From assembly GCA_034440635.1 (NCBI GenBank), contig JAOTON010000330.1, positions 354,001 to 418,000 of the forward strand: a DNA stretch of 64,000 nt, written 5' to 3'. Below are positions 1 through 10,865 of the stretch, piece after piece (position 1 is the first letter of the stretch; each line of letters starts with the position of its first letter). Under the pieces are notes generated by a model. The model did not search any database, was not told the origin of the DNA, and worked only from the letters and a program-made list of their open reading frames with translations. The stretch is from Lepas anatifera. Taxonomy: Eukaryota; Arthropoda; Thecostraca; Lepadidae. The position numbers and the translations under genes were made by a program.

Positions 1-2
1 TG

Positions 3-1561
3 GATGTCTTATTCAATACAAAATGAAATAATTGACATGTTTGGTCGCCAAGTTCTGGAAGAGATAATGCAGAGAAGCGGACTTTGTAGGCTTGGTCGCG
101 GATGGTACAATCGATATAGGAGGCAAGGAGCAGTTCAGCGTTTGCCTGCAGTACTTAGACCAGCAGATGACACCCACGACTTCTTTCGTCGGCTTCTATG
201 ACGCCCCAAGCAGCTCAGGTGAAACTCTCACGCTGATCATCCAGGACGTGCTGGTCCGATTGAACATCCCTGTGGTGAAGCTGTCGGGGTTCTCTTTCGA
301 TAACGCGTCAAATATGAGCGGGGTCCACCAGGGGGATCAGAGCCGGCTGAAAGCACTGAACAGCTCTGCCATCTACGTCCCATGCTCCAACCACAGTTTG
401 GACCTCGTCCTTCAAGAGGCTGACAGGGAGGTGATGCTGATAGCAGATTGCCTCTCGTTCGTCAAAGATAAGGCCAACACCATCAACGAATCTGCCAAAC
501 GGAGCAACCTGTACAAGTCTCTGTTCAAAGAAGGGGAAGTTGTTCAAAAGCCCCTGGGGATATGTGCGACCAGATGGTGTGTCCGTGCCAAGGCGATGAA
601 GAGAATGCTGGATCAATACGGACATGTGAGGGACGTGCTTCAAAGCCTGGAAGAAGATCACACAGTCCGCGGTGAGATGAGGGCCAAAATCGCAGGACTG
701 TCTCGGAAAGCTGATGAAGCTCCGACGTACATCTCACTCACACTCAGCCTTGCCATCTTCCAGCCATGTGAGGTTGTGGCAAGGATGCTCCAGGGAAGCA
801 GCAACACGGCACGGTCTGTACTGGAAACCATTCAGGCGTTGAAAAGTCACCTGCAGTGCCTGCGGGATGGTGGACTGGTGGATGAGACGCGGGCGGCGGC
901 GGCGAAGGCGAAACAGATGGACTTGACTATGCCACCACCAAGAAGGCGCAGGTACACTCCTGCTAAAGTACGTCACGACGAAAGGTCAGCTGAAGACCTC
1001 TCTGTGGCTCCTGTCGAGGGCGCTCGGCTCGCCTCATTGGAGGCCCTAGATCTTGTCATTGGCGGTCTGGAGACTCGCTTCGACTCCGACGGTCTCCAGG
1101 CCGCTGCGTCCAGGGAAAGGCTGGTTCTGGGTGGCTGCTCGAAGCAGTCGTCTGCAGAGTTCGATGCCCTGCAGCTTCCTGCATCCATCGACGAGGAGAG
1201 GCTGGAATGCCAGCTCAATGTGTTAACTGCCGGGTTCAAAAAGCCCCCAACCTCCCTCCAGGAGCTGTGCGAAAAGCTCTCATCTATGGACCCAAAGACA
1301 AAACCGTTGTTCAGTGAGGTGAGAAAACTGCTGGGCCTAATCATGAGCCTGCCATGCACGGTGGCATGCGCGGAAAGATCGTTTTCTATGCTGCGGCGGC
1401 TCAAAACATATCTACGATCTACGACTGGCCAATCCCGACTGAACGGTCTGGCCCTGATGAATGCGCACAAGAATCGCCTGGAAGGTGTCGACTTGGCGGT
1501 CCTAAAATCTCGCTTCGTGGAGCGGACTGCTGAGAGAATGTCCACGTTCGGACGCTGCTAA
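3..1561 (+). CDS. hAT-superfamily transposase-like protein (ZMYM1/DUF4371 type), 5'-partial, one frameshift
   Basis: A cut-and-paste transposase of the hAT superfamily, or a domesticated relative. The frame is open without stops from about 75 to the TAA at 1559-1561. The N-terminal part resembles the DUF4371/RNase-H-like region of ZMYM1-type proteins: VADGTIDIGGKEQ corresponds to the family's usual first catalytic Asp block (D-E-T-T-D), with Gly where Glu is usual. The C-terminus has the hAT dimerisation signature CAERSFSMLRRLKTYLR. Another frame, 4 to about 75, carries the upstream family sequence (IQNEIIDMFGRQVLEEIM), so a 1-nt frameshift lies near position 70-80. The protein continues beyond the window's left edge, so total length is unknown. 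I assign hAT from remembered family motifs; a full-length search would separate a transposon copy from a host gene. Confidence 0.8.
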
Positions 1562-1966
1562 AATGGTGAGTACCTCTCATTGTTGGGATGTGTTCGAGGT
1601 AGGGCTGCGGATTCTACTAATATCACTGAATAAGCCACGCCGGAACGAAAAATCGTTATTTGAAAGTCGTATTTTAAGCTGAGAAGACCCATCATCAGAG
1701 AATAACCACCATAAAGAGATGAAATTTGGAACGATTGGGTCTTTGGGGATTCTACTTCATACGTCTTGAATTTGCATTAATGTACTCACCCAATTAAAAC
1801 AAAGCATGGTGTTTTAAACCTCATGGAACGAGAGCAGGTTAATCGACTAATCTTTCATAGATGGGGGACGTAATCCTTCCCTCTTGCCCTTGCCCCCCCA
1901 ACTTGAAAAAGTTCCTGCGCCTATGCCCTGAGGGACACAAAGGGCACAAGCGTGACGGGCGGACTG
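1562..1966. other. no gene recognised; 3' flank of hAT frame and start of intron
   Basis: AT-rich sequence after the hAT stop codon. From 1968 downwards on the minus strand it is probably intron of the neighbouring large exon. A minus-strand frame continues open to 1847, but its composition becomes unlike the exon past the donor site. Confidence 0.4.
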
Positions 1967-1969
1967 ACC
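1967..1969 (-). other. predicted splice donor of the large exon
   Basis: Minus-strand CTCAG/GTCAGT. The exon frame before it looks coding (PPAAPVS), while the read-through after it to the stop at 1847 has different composition. Predicted from consensus only. Confidence 0.5.
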
Positions 1970-4900
1970 TGAGACGGGGGCGGCGGGCGGGTGGTGAAGA
2001 CACACAGAGGCTGGTAGGGCTCGCTGAGCCCAGTCGTCTTCAGACGTTGGCATGTGGGGGGTGAGGCCGCCGGCAGCGGCAGTGATGGGGGCTGATGTCG
2101 GCCTCCCTAACCGTCGCACTTCCACGTCAGCTGACGCCGAGGACAGCGGACGCCACTGGCGCCGCTGCTGCTCAGCATCAGTGGTGAACGACGGAGGGAG
2201 GCCACCGCCTAAAAAAGCCTGCTGGCTGCTGGCGTCACCAAAAAAGGGCGGCGTGTGGTGGCGGGTAGAGCCGGTGGGCAGGTGGCCACCAGGCTCGGCC
2301 GCACTCGGCGGATACTGCGGCATGGCAGGATGACCGCGGTCACCGCTGGGCCGGGCTTCGGCCAGTCTGGCCTGCTGCCGCCACGGCCTGTGGTCGTTAT
2401 CAGCGCTCCTCCTGAACAGCTGCTCACTCTCGTCCCAGTCGTACTGATGCAGCGGCGTGCTGGCGCTGGCACCGCTGACCAGGGCATCAGGTGTCTGCAG
2501 CAGACGGTCGTACCGAACGTCTTCCACAGACCTACCGCCGCCGCGCTCCTGGAACCGCTGACGCATCGGCTCGTTGACATAGAGGGCGCCACGCTCCAGC
2601 CGGTGCGGCTGGCCGCCGCGCCATTCCATCAGGCTCTCCACAGACAGGGCGTGACGCATAGCCGATGGCAGGGTTGCAGCCTGATGGGCAGCCGGCGGCG
2701 GCGGGCGCGTGTGCGGCGTCGTCTGCCCGCTGGAACAGGGCGGCGCACGGTACGGCGGTGGCTCCCCCGCCGACCGGGGCAGAGGCATGGGCGGACGGTC
2801 CTCGGGTCGGTAGGGTGCCGGCCGTTCACGCACAGGCTCCTGCACTCCATCTGGAGTTGGGCTGCGGCCAGTGTCGCTGGTAGACAGTGCGTCAGGGGTG
2901 CCACTGCGAGCGGCATCGTGTATGGAGAGAACATCAGGAGTGCGGCTTCGAGCGACACCACTGACGGAGAGTGCGTCAGGGTACGGCCGCGGGCAATGTC
3001 ACTGGTGGAAAGCGCGTCAGGAGTGCGACATCGGCGCAGCCGCTGGGCTGCGGTGGCGCTGTAGGCAGCTGACCGAGGCCGACTGGGCTCGTCCAGCAGA
3101 CCCTCCAGCGAGCGGGCTCGCCGATGGTGAGGCGCAGACGCCGTGCCCTTGACGCGCAGGCCATCCGGGAAAATGTTACGGAGACTCTGGTCAGAGCTCT
3201 CCGGTGTGTGCGACATCCTGCGCGCTTTCTTTAAAGTGTCCGAGTCGTAGACATTTCTCTCGTCCAGGTCGGACCACTTATCGACCTGCAGGTACTCCAC
3301 CGAGCTGCGTAACTGGGCAGCCAGCATGCCGGCCCGCTGATGTCTGTCCGGCCGACTGCCGATATGGTTCACCTTGCGGCCGATGTCAGTGCGCTTGTTG
3401 GCGGCGTCCAGTTCTCTCTGGTTGTTAAGCTGGGGCCGCGGGCGGGAGGGCCTCTCCTGCAGCGCCGCTGCTGCCGCCAGGTCCGAGTAGTAGTAGGGTG
3501 CCCCGCTGGCGCTGCCTGTGGACGTTGCCGAGCTGACCGATATGGTGGAGCTGGCGCGCCGGTGGTCGGCGGAGGCGACCGTTGCGACAGCATCAGCACT
3601 GCCAGTGGAGGCCGGCTCGCCCTGCGACAGCTGGGTTCGTGGCTGGCGTGGCCGGGCGCCCGTCTCCCGCCATGAATCGCCGCTGAGCTGTGGCCCATGT
3701 TGGGGGACAGGAGGCGGCGGTGACAGTGGTGGCGCCCCGGCAGCCTGAATGGGCGGAGTCGCCTCCTGAAACGTGCGCGCAAACTCAGACTGGAACTCTG
3801 GGCCTTTCACGGGCGTCAGCTCAATACTAGTCAGTGAGGTGTAGCTTTCGCGCTTGGAGATGCCGTCACTTGTTTGACATGTGCCGTCGGCTTGTGGCAT
3901 GCTGTCACTCCGGAGGTAATGTCCATCATTTGAAGCGTTTGACGCAACAGACACTAGGGTGCGAATAGAAACCTCTGAAGGTTTACGTGAGCGCGGTGTC
4001 GGCAGGTTCTCGTAGGTGAGAGCTGGTTGTTCTGATTGCTGTTCTTGCACTGCTGGAGCACCGTGTGCGCTGTGTGTTTTGTGTGCCCCGTGTGCACTGT
4101 GCAAGGGCTGCATCGGAGTGGGACCAGCAGACTCGGCAGACCTGCAGGCACCGCTGGAGTCCAGCTCCAACGACATTGACAGCGGCTTTCCGGTCGGCGG
4201 AGGCAGCGCCGTCGGGTAGTGCTGCTCCGACGACAGTGACAGCGGCTGTCCGGTCGGCGGAGGCGGTGCCGTAGGGTAGTGCTGCTCCGACGACAGTGAC
4301 AGAGGCTGTCCGGTCGGCGGAGGCGGTGCCGTAGGGTAGCGCTGCTCCGACAGCAGCACGCGCTGAGGCGGCGGAGACAAGCTGTCGGGGGAGCCGGAGA
4401 GGCGGCATGGCCCCGCCACCAGGTCAGCAGCCAGCCTCGCCAGACTGTCCTGGGAGGAGCTGGCGCTGAGCGCCGCCTGCTCCGAGTGCGCCGCCAGTAG
4501 CGCCTGCAGCAGGTAGGGCGGCGAGTCGTCCTCACCGTCACCACCAGCGTACCCAGCGGCCAGGTCTGGCGCGTTGCTGCACTCAGCCGAAGGCACGCCC
4601 AACTGGTAGTTGGGCTCGGCGTCAGCCGGCACAGGTGTAAGCTTGACCTGGTTGTCGGCAGGTTTGAGCTGGTCGATCGGTGGCGGCGAGACGGGGATGG
4701 GGGGTGGCGATACCAGGTCACTGTCGCTGGAGTCGGGCTGGTGACGCCGGTCGTGCAGCTGCAGGTAATAGGAGGCTGGCCGGAATGTGTCGGAGAGACT
4801 TAGACGGCGGCCGCGAGGTCGCAGCTCCGGCTCCTTAGAGGCCTCATCATCAGCATCCGAGGCCGAACTGTCCACCGAAGACTTTTTCACTTCTGCCGAC

Positions 4901-7592
4901 TTTCTCTTATCAACCTTAAGCTTCTTCGCCTCCGCCTGCTTCTGCTTGTTGTCAACCTTTGCGTTGGACAGAGCAGATGGCGTCTGTGGCATCGCTTTGT
5001 CCGGAGATTCTTCTTCGGAAGGCATCTCCATGTAAACAGGCTCGTAGCCAATTGTCGCGCCGCCCATATACTCGTACTGGTGGTGGAACCGGTCATCCAC
5101 CTCGGCGTAGCCCCCCGTGCCTCCACAGCGGGCCGCAACGCCGTGACTGGAGAGCTTCTTGAACCTGTCCTGGGAGGCTTCAAAGCTGAGGTTCAACACG
5201 TTGGGGCTCATTTCCATGTAGGTGCCCTCATCAGACTTGTGACTGCCGGCGCGCTGGAGTGTGCTGGCTGGTAGTGGTGGCGCCACTGTCGCCGCCGCAG
5301 CAGCCGGTCGTGGTGGCGACGGCAGCGAGCCCAGGCCACAGGCGGCAGGGTCAGCCAGCCTGCGCGGGGGACCCATCACCAAATAGTGCTCCTCCAAACC
5401 GGCGTTGTGCAGCGCCGCCGCCACCCTCGGTTGGTTAGCATATGTGGGTGCTTCGGTGACCGACGGTGCGACCCGGCGCACCGGTTTGGGCGGCACAGCA
5501 GGCGGAGCCTTGCCACTGGCAGAGTCCGGATGTGGCGAGGCGACGCTGGCCGGCGGGGGCTGCGGCCATGGCGAGTGGTGTAAGGCGTGCAGGCCGCCAC
5601 TCTCCCTGTCGAGGACGGCTGAGTCTCTCCCGGTGGTGCCATCACTGATCGGTCCAGCAGCAGATGACGGGTGCGGCGGTCCCGGCCCACCGCTGACCAG
5701 GTATCCTGAGTGAGTTCCAGCCACGGCAGCGGCTCCACGCCTCTCACTGTCCGTCTGCCCCATCGCACGGCGCGCCGGAGTCAGCTGCTCGGCACAATCC
5801 GCGCTAACCGTTCCTGGTTTCCACGCATCCTCCCGTGGATCTAAAGAGGCAAATGTGTCCAAGTACGCTTTGTCGGCTGTCGGCTCACCTAGCTGATCGG
5901 CTGAACGCCTCAACTCGCTCAGCACACCCGGCGCCGTGTTCCCTGAAACAGAACTTCCTGAGATTTTCGCCGGTGAGGCGGCTGCAACTTCCCGGCTGTT
6001 GACTGGCTCCAGTGCGGGCCATCTCCCCGATTCCTCCGGCCGATCCAAGGACATTCCTTCCTCAAACCTTAGCCTCATGTCATCGATAGATGTGCCTCTG
6101 CCACCGTCGCTGTTCTGTGTTTGCATCTCGGAGACAGAAGTCAAGTCTTCGTTCAAGGCAAACTTGCGGATGTTACTGCGGATGTTTCTGGAGTTGATGA
6201 TCTGCTGCGGACTGCGCAGCTGCAGCCCGGCAGTGCCGTCTCCGCCGCTGTTCTCCGCATCAGCCGGCAGCTGCAACTGTCCGCCGCGCCAGCCCAAAGC
6301 GTTCAGACTGCGGATACTGGCTACTTGTGCCTCCGACGACGTTAGAGTTGTCACCTCCGTCTCCTGGAAATTCACTGGTGTTTTTGGTGGCTGCTGAGCG
6401 GACTGGGCTTTCAGGAGGGCTACCTGCGCTTCAGCAACCTCCGCTTGAGGTTTAGTCAGGCGAAGTGGCTTTTCTAGCTGTTCTTCGCTGGCCGTGGATT
6501 CGTCGAGCCGACTTCTAAACGCTCTGATCCGCTCTTGAACTATGTTTCTGGTTGGAGAATCTCCCGGATGGCGAGTTTTCTCAGGTGAGGCACTGGAATT
6601 GAAGCTCTTTGGCATAACTTTCGGAGGAATTTTAGCCTGTGGAGAGGGTAGCATGGCTGCCGTAATTTGTGTTTGTTCGACTCCTTCCACCTGATACGAA
6701 CTACCCTCCATCACGAATCCTGTCATCGGGTTCGGTATCTGACAATTCATTTCGTCTAGTCTTGACATAATGTTCCTTTCTACATTTTGATCTGCCTCCT
6801 CGAACTCGTCGCCCGGCCTAGTTACCAGTTGGCATCGCAGTCCTGAGCTGGGCTCTGCCAGTGCCCAGTTGTAGAGCGGCTCCTCCAGGGACGAAAACCT
6901 CTCCCTAGTCACGTACTCGTAACTCAGTTGCTTCATCAGCGGAGGATCCGGCGCCGCAGAAGGCCTGCACGGCGTCCTGTACACTTCATCCGTCGTCCTG
7001 GACACCTCATCAGCTGTCCTGGTGCGCTCCGATCCACCAGAACGGCCAGCAGGCTCTTCACCGGTGGTGTCCGCAGGCAGAGTATCGTACCCACTGTCAG
7101 GTGGCTGCTTCCCTAGCTCATGCTCAGGCACACCTACTGGTGGGGACAGAGTCGCTCCCGTGCTCCAGCGCCGCTGCATCGCACGCTCTTTCGTTGGGTA
7201 CGCGTGATCTACTTTCTGCTTGGTCGGATAAAAGCTGTTGTAGTTATGAAGCTCATGGTGATACTTGTCCTTCTGCGAATGGTACTGGCTGTGGGCCGGG
7301 AGGTAGCTGTCCGTTGGCAGCTCACCCCAGGATTTGTCGAAGTTGCGGAAGTGGTCAGCGGTTTTGAGGCGAACTGGCGGAGGACGCGCCCGTCCGTCCG
7401 CGGCCCGCTGCCCGCGGCTGGCTGTGGCCCGGTTGTCTGGCTTCCCCGACAGCGCAACAGCTGACTGAGGCGGTGACATGACAGAGGACGGCGAACAGTG
7501 CTCAGCAGTGCCACCCAGGCCGACGTCCGAGTGGGGCGGCAGGTTCACGTAATCCCTCGTCGGCGGTGAATAGAAGCCCCCTTCCCTGCAAT
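1969..7592 (-). CDS. very long exon of a docking/scaffold-like, tyrosine-motif-rich protein
   Basis: A single reading frame of about 5.6 kb with coding-like GC-rich composition, cleanly distinct from the AT-rich flanks. There is no credible ATG start: the frame opens at a splice-acceptor-like CTGTTTGCCGGCAG ending at 7593, and an exon end is suggested by CTCAG/GTCAGT at 1969/1968. The translation has no globular domain I recognise. It is rich in Pro, Ser and Ala and carries tyrosine motifs typical of docking proteins: YMEM at 5209-5220 and 5023-5034 (YxxM, PI3K p85 SH2-type) and YxN (Grb2-type) motifs YVNL at 7540-7551, YANQ at 5431-5442 and YENL at 4003-4014. PPAVPPKPVRR is an SH3-ligand-like stretch. 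It could be the disordered tail of an IRS/Gab/Dok/NYAP-like adaptor or of a receptor; the N-terminal domain would lie in upstream exons. One apparent 1-nt deletion at 2979-2981 shifts the frame; beyond it the other frame continues the same protein. Confidence 0.75.
2855..3025 (-). repeat. 42-bp in-frame tandem repeat encoding a 14-residue TPDALS unit
   Basis: At least four consecutive 14-residue units are visible: TPDALSTSDIARGR, then (after correcting one base) TPDALSVSGVARSR, TPDVLSIHDAARSG and TPDALSTSDTGRSP, with a fifth partial start TPDG. The first unit reads in the upstream frame and the rest only in the -1 neighbour frame, because the first/second unit junction has three C (minus strand; 2979-2981) where the repeat pattern predicts four. 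Conserved units on both sides of the shift show that both frames belong to one protein. Confidence 0.85.
4171..4350 (-). repeat. 60-bp in-frame tandem repeat (about three copies)
   Basis: Three nearly identical 60-bp units inside the large exon encode a 20-residue proline-rich unit with the core SSEQHYPTAPPPPTG. The period is exactly 60, so the frame is kept. Copy number is likely polymorphic between individuals. No function is implied by sequence. Confidence 0.9.
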
Positions 7593-7602
7593 CTGCCGGC
7601 AA
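7587..7602 (-). other. predicted splice acceptor of the large exon
   Basis: Minus-strand TGTCCCTGTTTGCCGGCAG, then ATTGCAG. Two AGs, at 7593-7594 and 7586-7587, are usable. The open frame otherwise begins only at a TTG codon, which argues for splicing rather than translation initiation here. Confidence 0.55.
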
Positions 7603-8059
7603 ACAGGGACACTTCAGTTTCTAAACACCTTAAAACCACCTAGTCAACTAGTAAATGGCACGATACGTGATGGATTTTGTAATAAAAGCATGGCAAGCAA
7701 AGGAGTCTCACATGGTTCATAAGGCATTTGTTGTAATCAATCTGCTGTGAGGTAATGCATGGACATCGGCTGAAGTAAGATGGACCAGTCTTCAAACAAC
7801 TGGGCCTCACGCCCTACCTTAGCCGCATTTAAAGTACCCTGCTCCGGCCAGCCTTTACAAAATGTTTTCATAATTTTACTACTCAACACATTTGTGTTAA
7901 TGCGATACATCTACATCAAGCACATTAAGTTAATGAATTTTCGGTGGTTTTGCGAGGTGTTATTATTTTCCGAATGGCCATAAATCAACATATCTTCCGC
8001 CTGCGCAATAATGATTCATTCCATGCTGATTCTGATGAGGGCGTTGTTTTCTGATCATA
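7603..8059. other. no gene recognised
   Basis: AT-rich, probably intron or upstream sequence of the minus-strand exon. A 67-codon open frame at 7780-7983 has no coding character I can support. Confidence 0.4.
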
Positions 8060-8880
8060 TAACACGCGCCCCGCTGGGGTCCCTGGCATGACGCGCCCCG
8101 CTGGAGGGGGGAGGCGTATCTCGCCCACTCCGTATCTCATTTCCCAGGAAAGCTAAAGAAAAATTACGGTCTGCGTTCGAAAGCTCTTGACGAGATGGAG
8201 AGAAATTATAAGGAAAATGTTTTTGTCAGGTCAATATTGAGGTCAACATAGGTCAAAGAATGTTCCATAGGCTTACAACAGGGCAGTGTACGTTTCCACC
8301 TCTAGATATTTACTCAGCGAAGCTAGAGCAAATATTCATGCATCATTGGATTCCTCTCATCGTGATGAATCGAATGATGTATAATATGACCTTGCTAAAT
8401 CAAATTGTGAAATGACCTGATCTCGAGCTAGGTCAAGGTCACAGGTTGACCTGGTATGGTCATGTTGCATATCAGTCGACTCCCCGTGACAATATAAGCA
8501 CAATGCAAGCAAAATAAGAACTTTATCTCCATTCAGTGATAAGTTATTGGCAAAACAATCACTGTATGCTCTTGTGACCTGACATGACCTTTGAGAGGTC
8601 AGATGGTAAAAAACTCAACTTTATGGTTAAGATCATGGTAAGAATACACAGTGTAAGGATTTTCAGCTTTATCTATCCAGTATTTACTGAAAACAAGCCC
8701 TTTCAATTTTTCACCATAGACTTATAATGGGGTGATAAAAAATTGGCCCCACCTTAGGTCAACAGTAACGAAATTCCGAGATAAAAGATTTGTAGAGCCT
8801 AATGACTTTATCATATTGTGAAAGCTTCAAACTGATCGGTTGGCAGATGTTCCTTAGACGCCGCTTCAAACTCGTGATTT
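8060..8880 (+). mobile_element. TTAA-type nonautonomous DNA element, copy 1, 3'-truncated, rich in AGGTCA
   Basis: Begins with TAACACGCGCCCCGC, the terminal motif shared with the copies at 12.8 kb and 61.4 kb, and aligns by eye along most of its length with the 12.8-kb copy, including the shared stretches 'tccataggcttacaac' and 'catagacttataatgg'. The alignment ends near 8880, where the other copy continues to its right terminus, so this copy lacks its 3' end. No open frame of note. By eye it holds twelve AGGTCA/TGACCT hexamers. Confidence 0.7.
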
Positions 8881-9431
8881 GAGAGAGCGAGAAGCCCAGG
8901 GCAATTGAAGGGCGGGTAAATCCAGAGGTCAGAAAAAGTCCGAACGTGCTGCCATGATTCGATCTAGCCGGTCGATCTGGAAGGTGTGAAATGATTCGAA
9001 ATACCACATAACTCGTATCGACTGTCTGACCAGATGGCAAGCGCGGGAACCGCGATGTCTGTCGCTGCAGCATACAGGCTCAGCCGCTGTTTTTGCTCTA
9101 GCCTACCGGCGCAGCTCTCGTTTTTGCTCTACATTCTTACCATACTTGAAAAGGTTTTATACACATAAATTGGACCTTATATCGATTTTGAATAGCAAAG
9201 TCGCGATTTCAGACACTAGGTCTGACACCCCTGTTTTGAGTTATTGCACTGAGCACCACCTGGAAAGTAGATGTAAATTCTGGCAGTCATATTCATAGTA
9301 TTTTTTTACCAAAAAAATATATATATTGCAGCATCAAGACACACTAAATAACATTATAAAATTTACACTTTTAAAAAACGTAATCCTCTTCCTCCTCCTT
9401 TACCATATTTTTACTCAACATACGTTTCCAG
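8881..9431. other. no gene recognised
   Basis: AT-rich sequence with no feature I can support apart from a pyrimidine tract at 9390-9430 leading into the candidate exon. Confidence 0.4.
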
Positions 9432-9610
9432 AGTTTTTTCACTGGGATACTCGCGGCCTGAGTACCTTGCCAGCTCATTGTCTGACCTGGGGTCCCGTGA
9501 GCACTCGGAAGCCAACTCTGATGCCGGCTCACTCTCCTTCCTCGGGGACCTACCGGCCATGTCCCTGAACATGGCGCGGTATCTAGTCAGGCGGTTTGCA
9601 GGGGCCGAAG
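9432..9610 (+). CDS. candidate internal exon, unknown protein
   Basis: A pyrimidine-rich tract and CGTTTCCAG acceptor at 9430-9431 are followed by a GC-rich block in an otherwise AT-rich region, then a donor-like GAAG/GTAGTAAGT at 9610/9611 (an alternative GTAAGT donor starts at 9614). The frame starting at 9433 is fully open and reads like protein: GYSRPEYLASSLSDLGSREH, then a Ser/Asp-rich stretch and LNMARYLVRRFAG. I do not recognise the family and see no neighbouring exon. It is on the strand opposite the large exon at 2-7.6 kb, so it would belong to another gene. It could also be a relic inside a repeat. Confidence 0.4.
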
Positions 9611-10098
9611 GTAGTAAGTTGTCATAGTATATTATCGATCATAGTAAATTGTGATAGTAAATTGTCAATGAATGGCTATTCTTTATTTTGCGGGACTTTG
9701 TGAATTTCGGTATCATTGGCTGTGGGTCATTATCCGGTTTTCTGATGGATGTGTTGGAGCTAATGTGGGATTACCCTCCGCCGGTTATGTGTCGGATACG
9801 CCCGAGTTACCGGAGGACTGCGTCGGTTAAAACCTAGTACCCCCGGCCCCGGGGACTAGACTATCACGTGCCACTCGCCCTGCCTGTACTTCTCTGCGCT
9901 ACGCTCTTCAAGTGCTATTTTTGGACTTAGTCGCTGACCGTCTTCGGTGCTCTATACTCCAGTTCTCGTGTGATTCCGCCTGGTGGGCAACCTTTATCTT
10001 CATATAAAGATTGTCGGTGATCGTACTGCATTTTCAAGAGTCAGCTAATACAGTGCAACAAGAAGATAATTATTTTATGACTACTGCCGGTGGTGACG
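9611..10098. other. no gene recognised; possible promoter or solo-LTR-like stretch
   Basis: 9740-10010 is GC-richer than its surroundings, begins near TGTTGGAG and ends near TTTATCTTCATATAAAG. This vaguely resembles a solo LTR, but I found no second copy and no clear target duplication. Confidence 0.2.
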
Positions 10099-10190
<92 letters not shown>

Positions 10191-10202
10191 GAGAGAGAGG
10201 AG
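10099..10202 (+). repeat. (GA)n microsatellite
   Basis: About 100 bp of nearly pure GA dinucleotide, ending in a few interrupted units (GAAAGG, GAGAGG). Open frames across it on both strands are repeat translations, not genes. Confidence 0.97.
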
Positions 10203-10330
10203 AGCAAGGAGGAAGAACAAGCGTTACAGTGCTAACATAGTTGGGGAAGATCTTCAGCTGCCGGGGAGTGTGTACATTTTTCATTCTTCCCCTACTGCAG
10301 TATTTCTGGTCTTCTGACATGTGAATATTA

Positions 10331-10597
10331 GGGTGATGGTCCAGGCCCTCTTGCGAAACTCCGAGAGTTTTTGGTGCCAGACATTTTTTTCAGGAAATAT
10401 CTACTGGCCTTGAAAAATACCAAAGATAAATGACGTAAAGAAATGTGACGAATGTGCTATTATTGCCTCGTTCTTGGTTATGACAATTATGACTCACGAG
10501 TTTCAATCCCTTGCGTTATTTGTCTTGGGTAATTTTTGACAAAGCACCTGGCACCAAAAGCTCTCGGATTTTTCGCAAGAGGGCCTGGACCATCCCC
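10331..10597. mobile_element. Harbinger-like MITE, 267 bp
   Basis: Terminal inverted repeats of about 45 bp: the left end GGGTGATGGTCCAGGCCCTC and the right end, whose reverse complement begins GGGGATGGTCCAGGCCCTC. Both continue into TTGCGAAA-TCCGAGAG and GGTGCCAG. Flanks are TTA on the left and CTA or TAG on the right, compatible with a 3-bp TWA target. Other pieces of the family lie at 10665 and 15650-15848. No coding capacity. The superfamily call rests on GGG ends and flank only. Confidence 0.65.
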
Positions 10598-10664
10598 TAG
10601 GTCTTAGGTACTTTTGAGCTGATGATTTTTCCATTTTGTGCACTATTTGATCATTGGACATTTA

Positions 10665-10865
10665 GGGCATGGTCCAGGCCCTCTTGCGAAAATCCGAGAG
10701 CTTTTGGTGCCAGGTGCTTTGTCAAAAATTACCCAAGACAAGGATTGAAACACGTGAGTCATAATTGGCTTCACCAAGAACAAGGCAATAATAGCCGTTT
10801 TCACAACGTGAATTAAACCTTGGGTGTCTTTTTGAAAGGTTTTTTGGTAGCACTGTAATATTGCT
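10665..10865. mobile_element. Harbinger-like MITE, partial copy
   Basis: Starts with GGGCATGGTCCAGGCCCTC after a TTTA flank and shares about 60 bp with the 10331 element, then continues into 'tcacaacgtgaatt' and 'ccttgggtgtcttt', which recur at 15650-15720 in reverse orientation. The right terminal repeat is not present. Confidence 0.5.

Noticed and set aside
2052..3152. Plus-strand frames of up to 269 codons
   Set aside because: Shadows of the GC-rich minus-strand exon, which has the consistent repeat and motif structure.
7600..7602. Translation start of the large exon at a TTG codon
   Set aside because: TTG is not a credible start here and a splice-acceptor consensus overlaps it.
8024..8048. 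CTGATGAGGGCG as a hammerhead core
   Set aside because: No complementary stem II strand and no GAA box follow.
9740..10020. A solo LTR
   Set aside because: No clear TG/CA ends with a target duplication and no second copy; kept only as a possibility.
10011..10320. Open frames rich in Glu-Arg or Ser-Leu across 10.0-10.3 kb
   Set aside because: They are translations of the (GA)n microsatellite.
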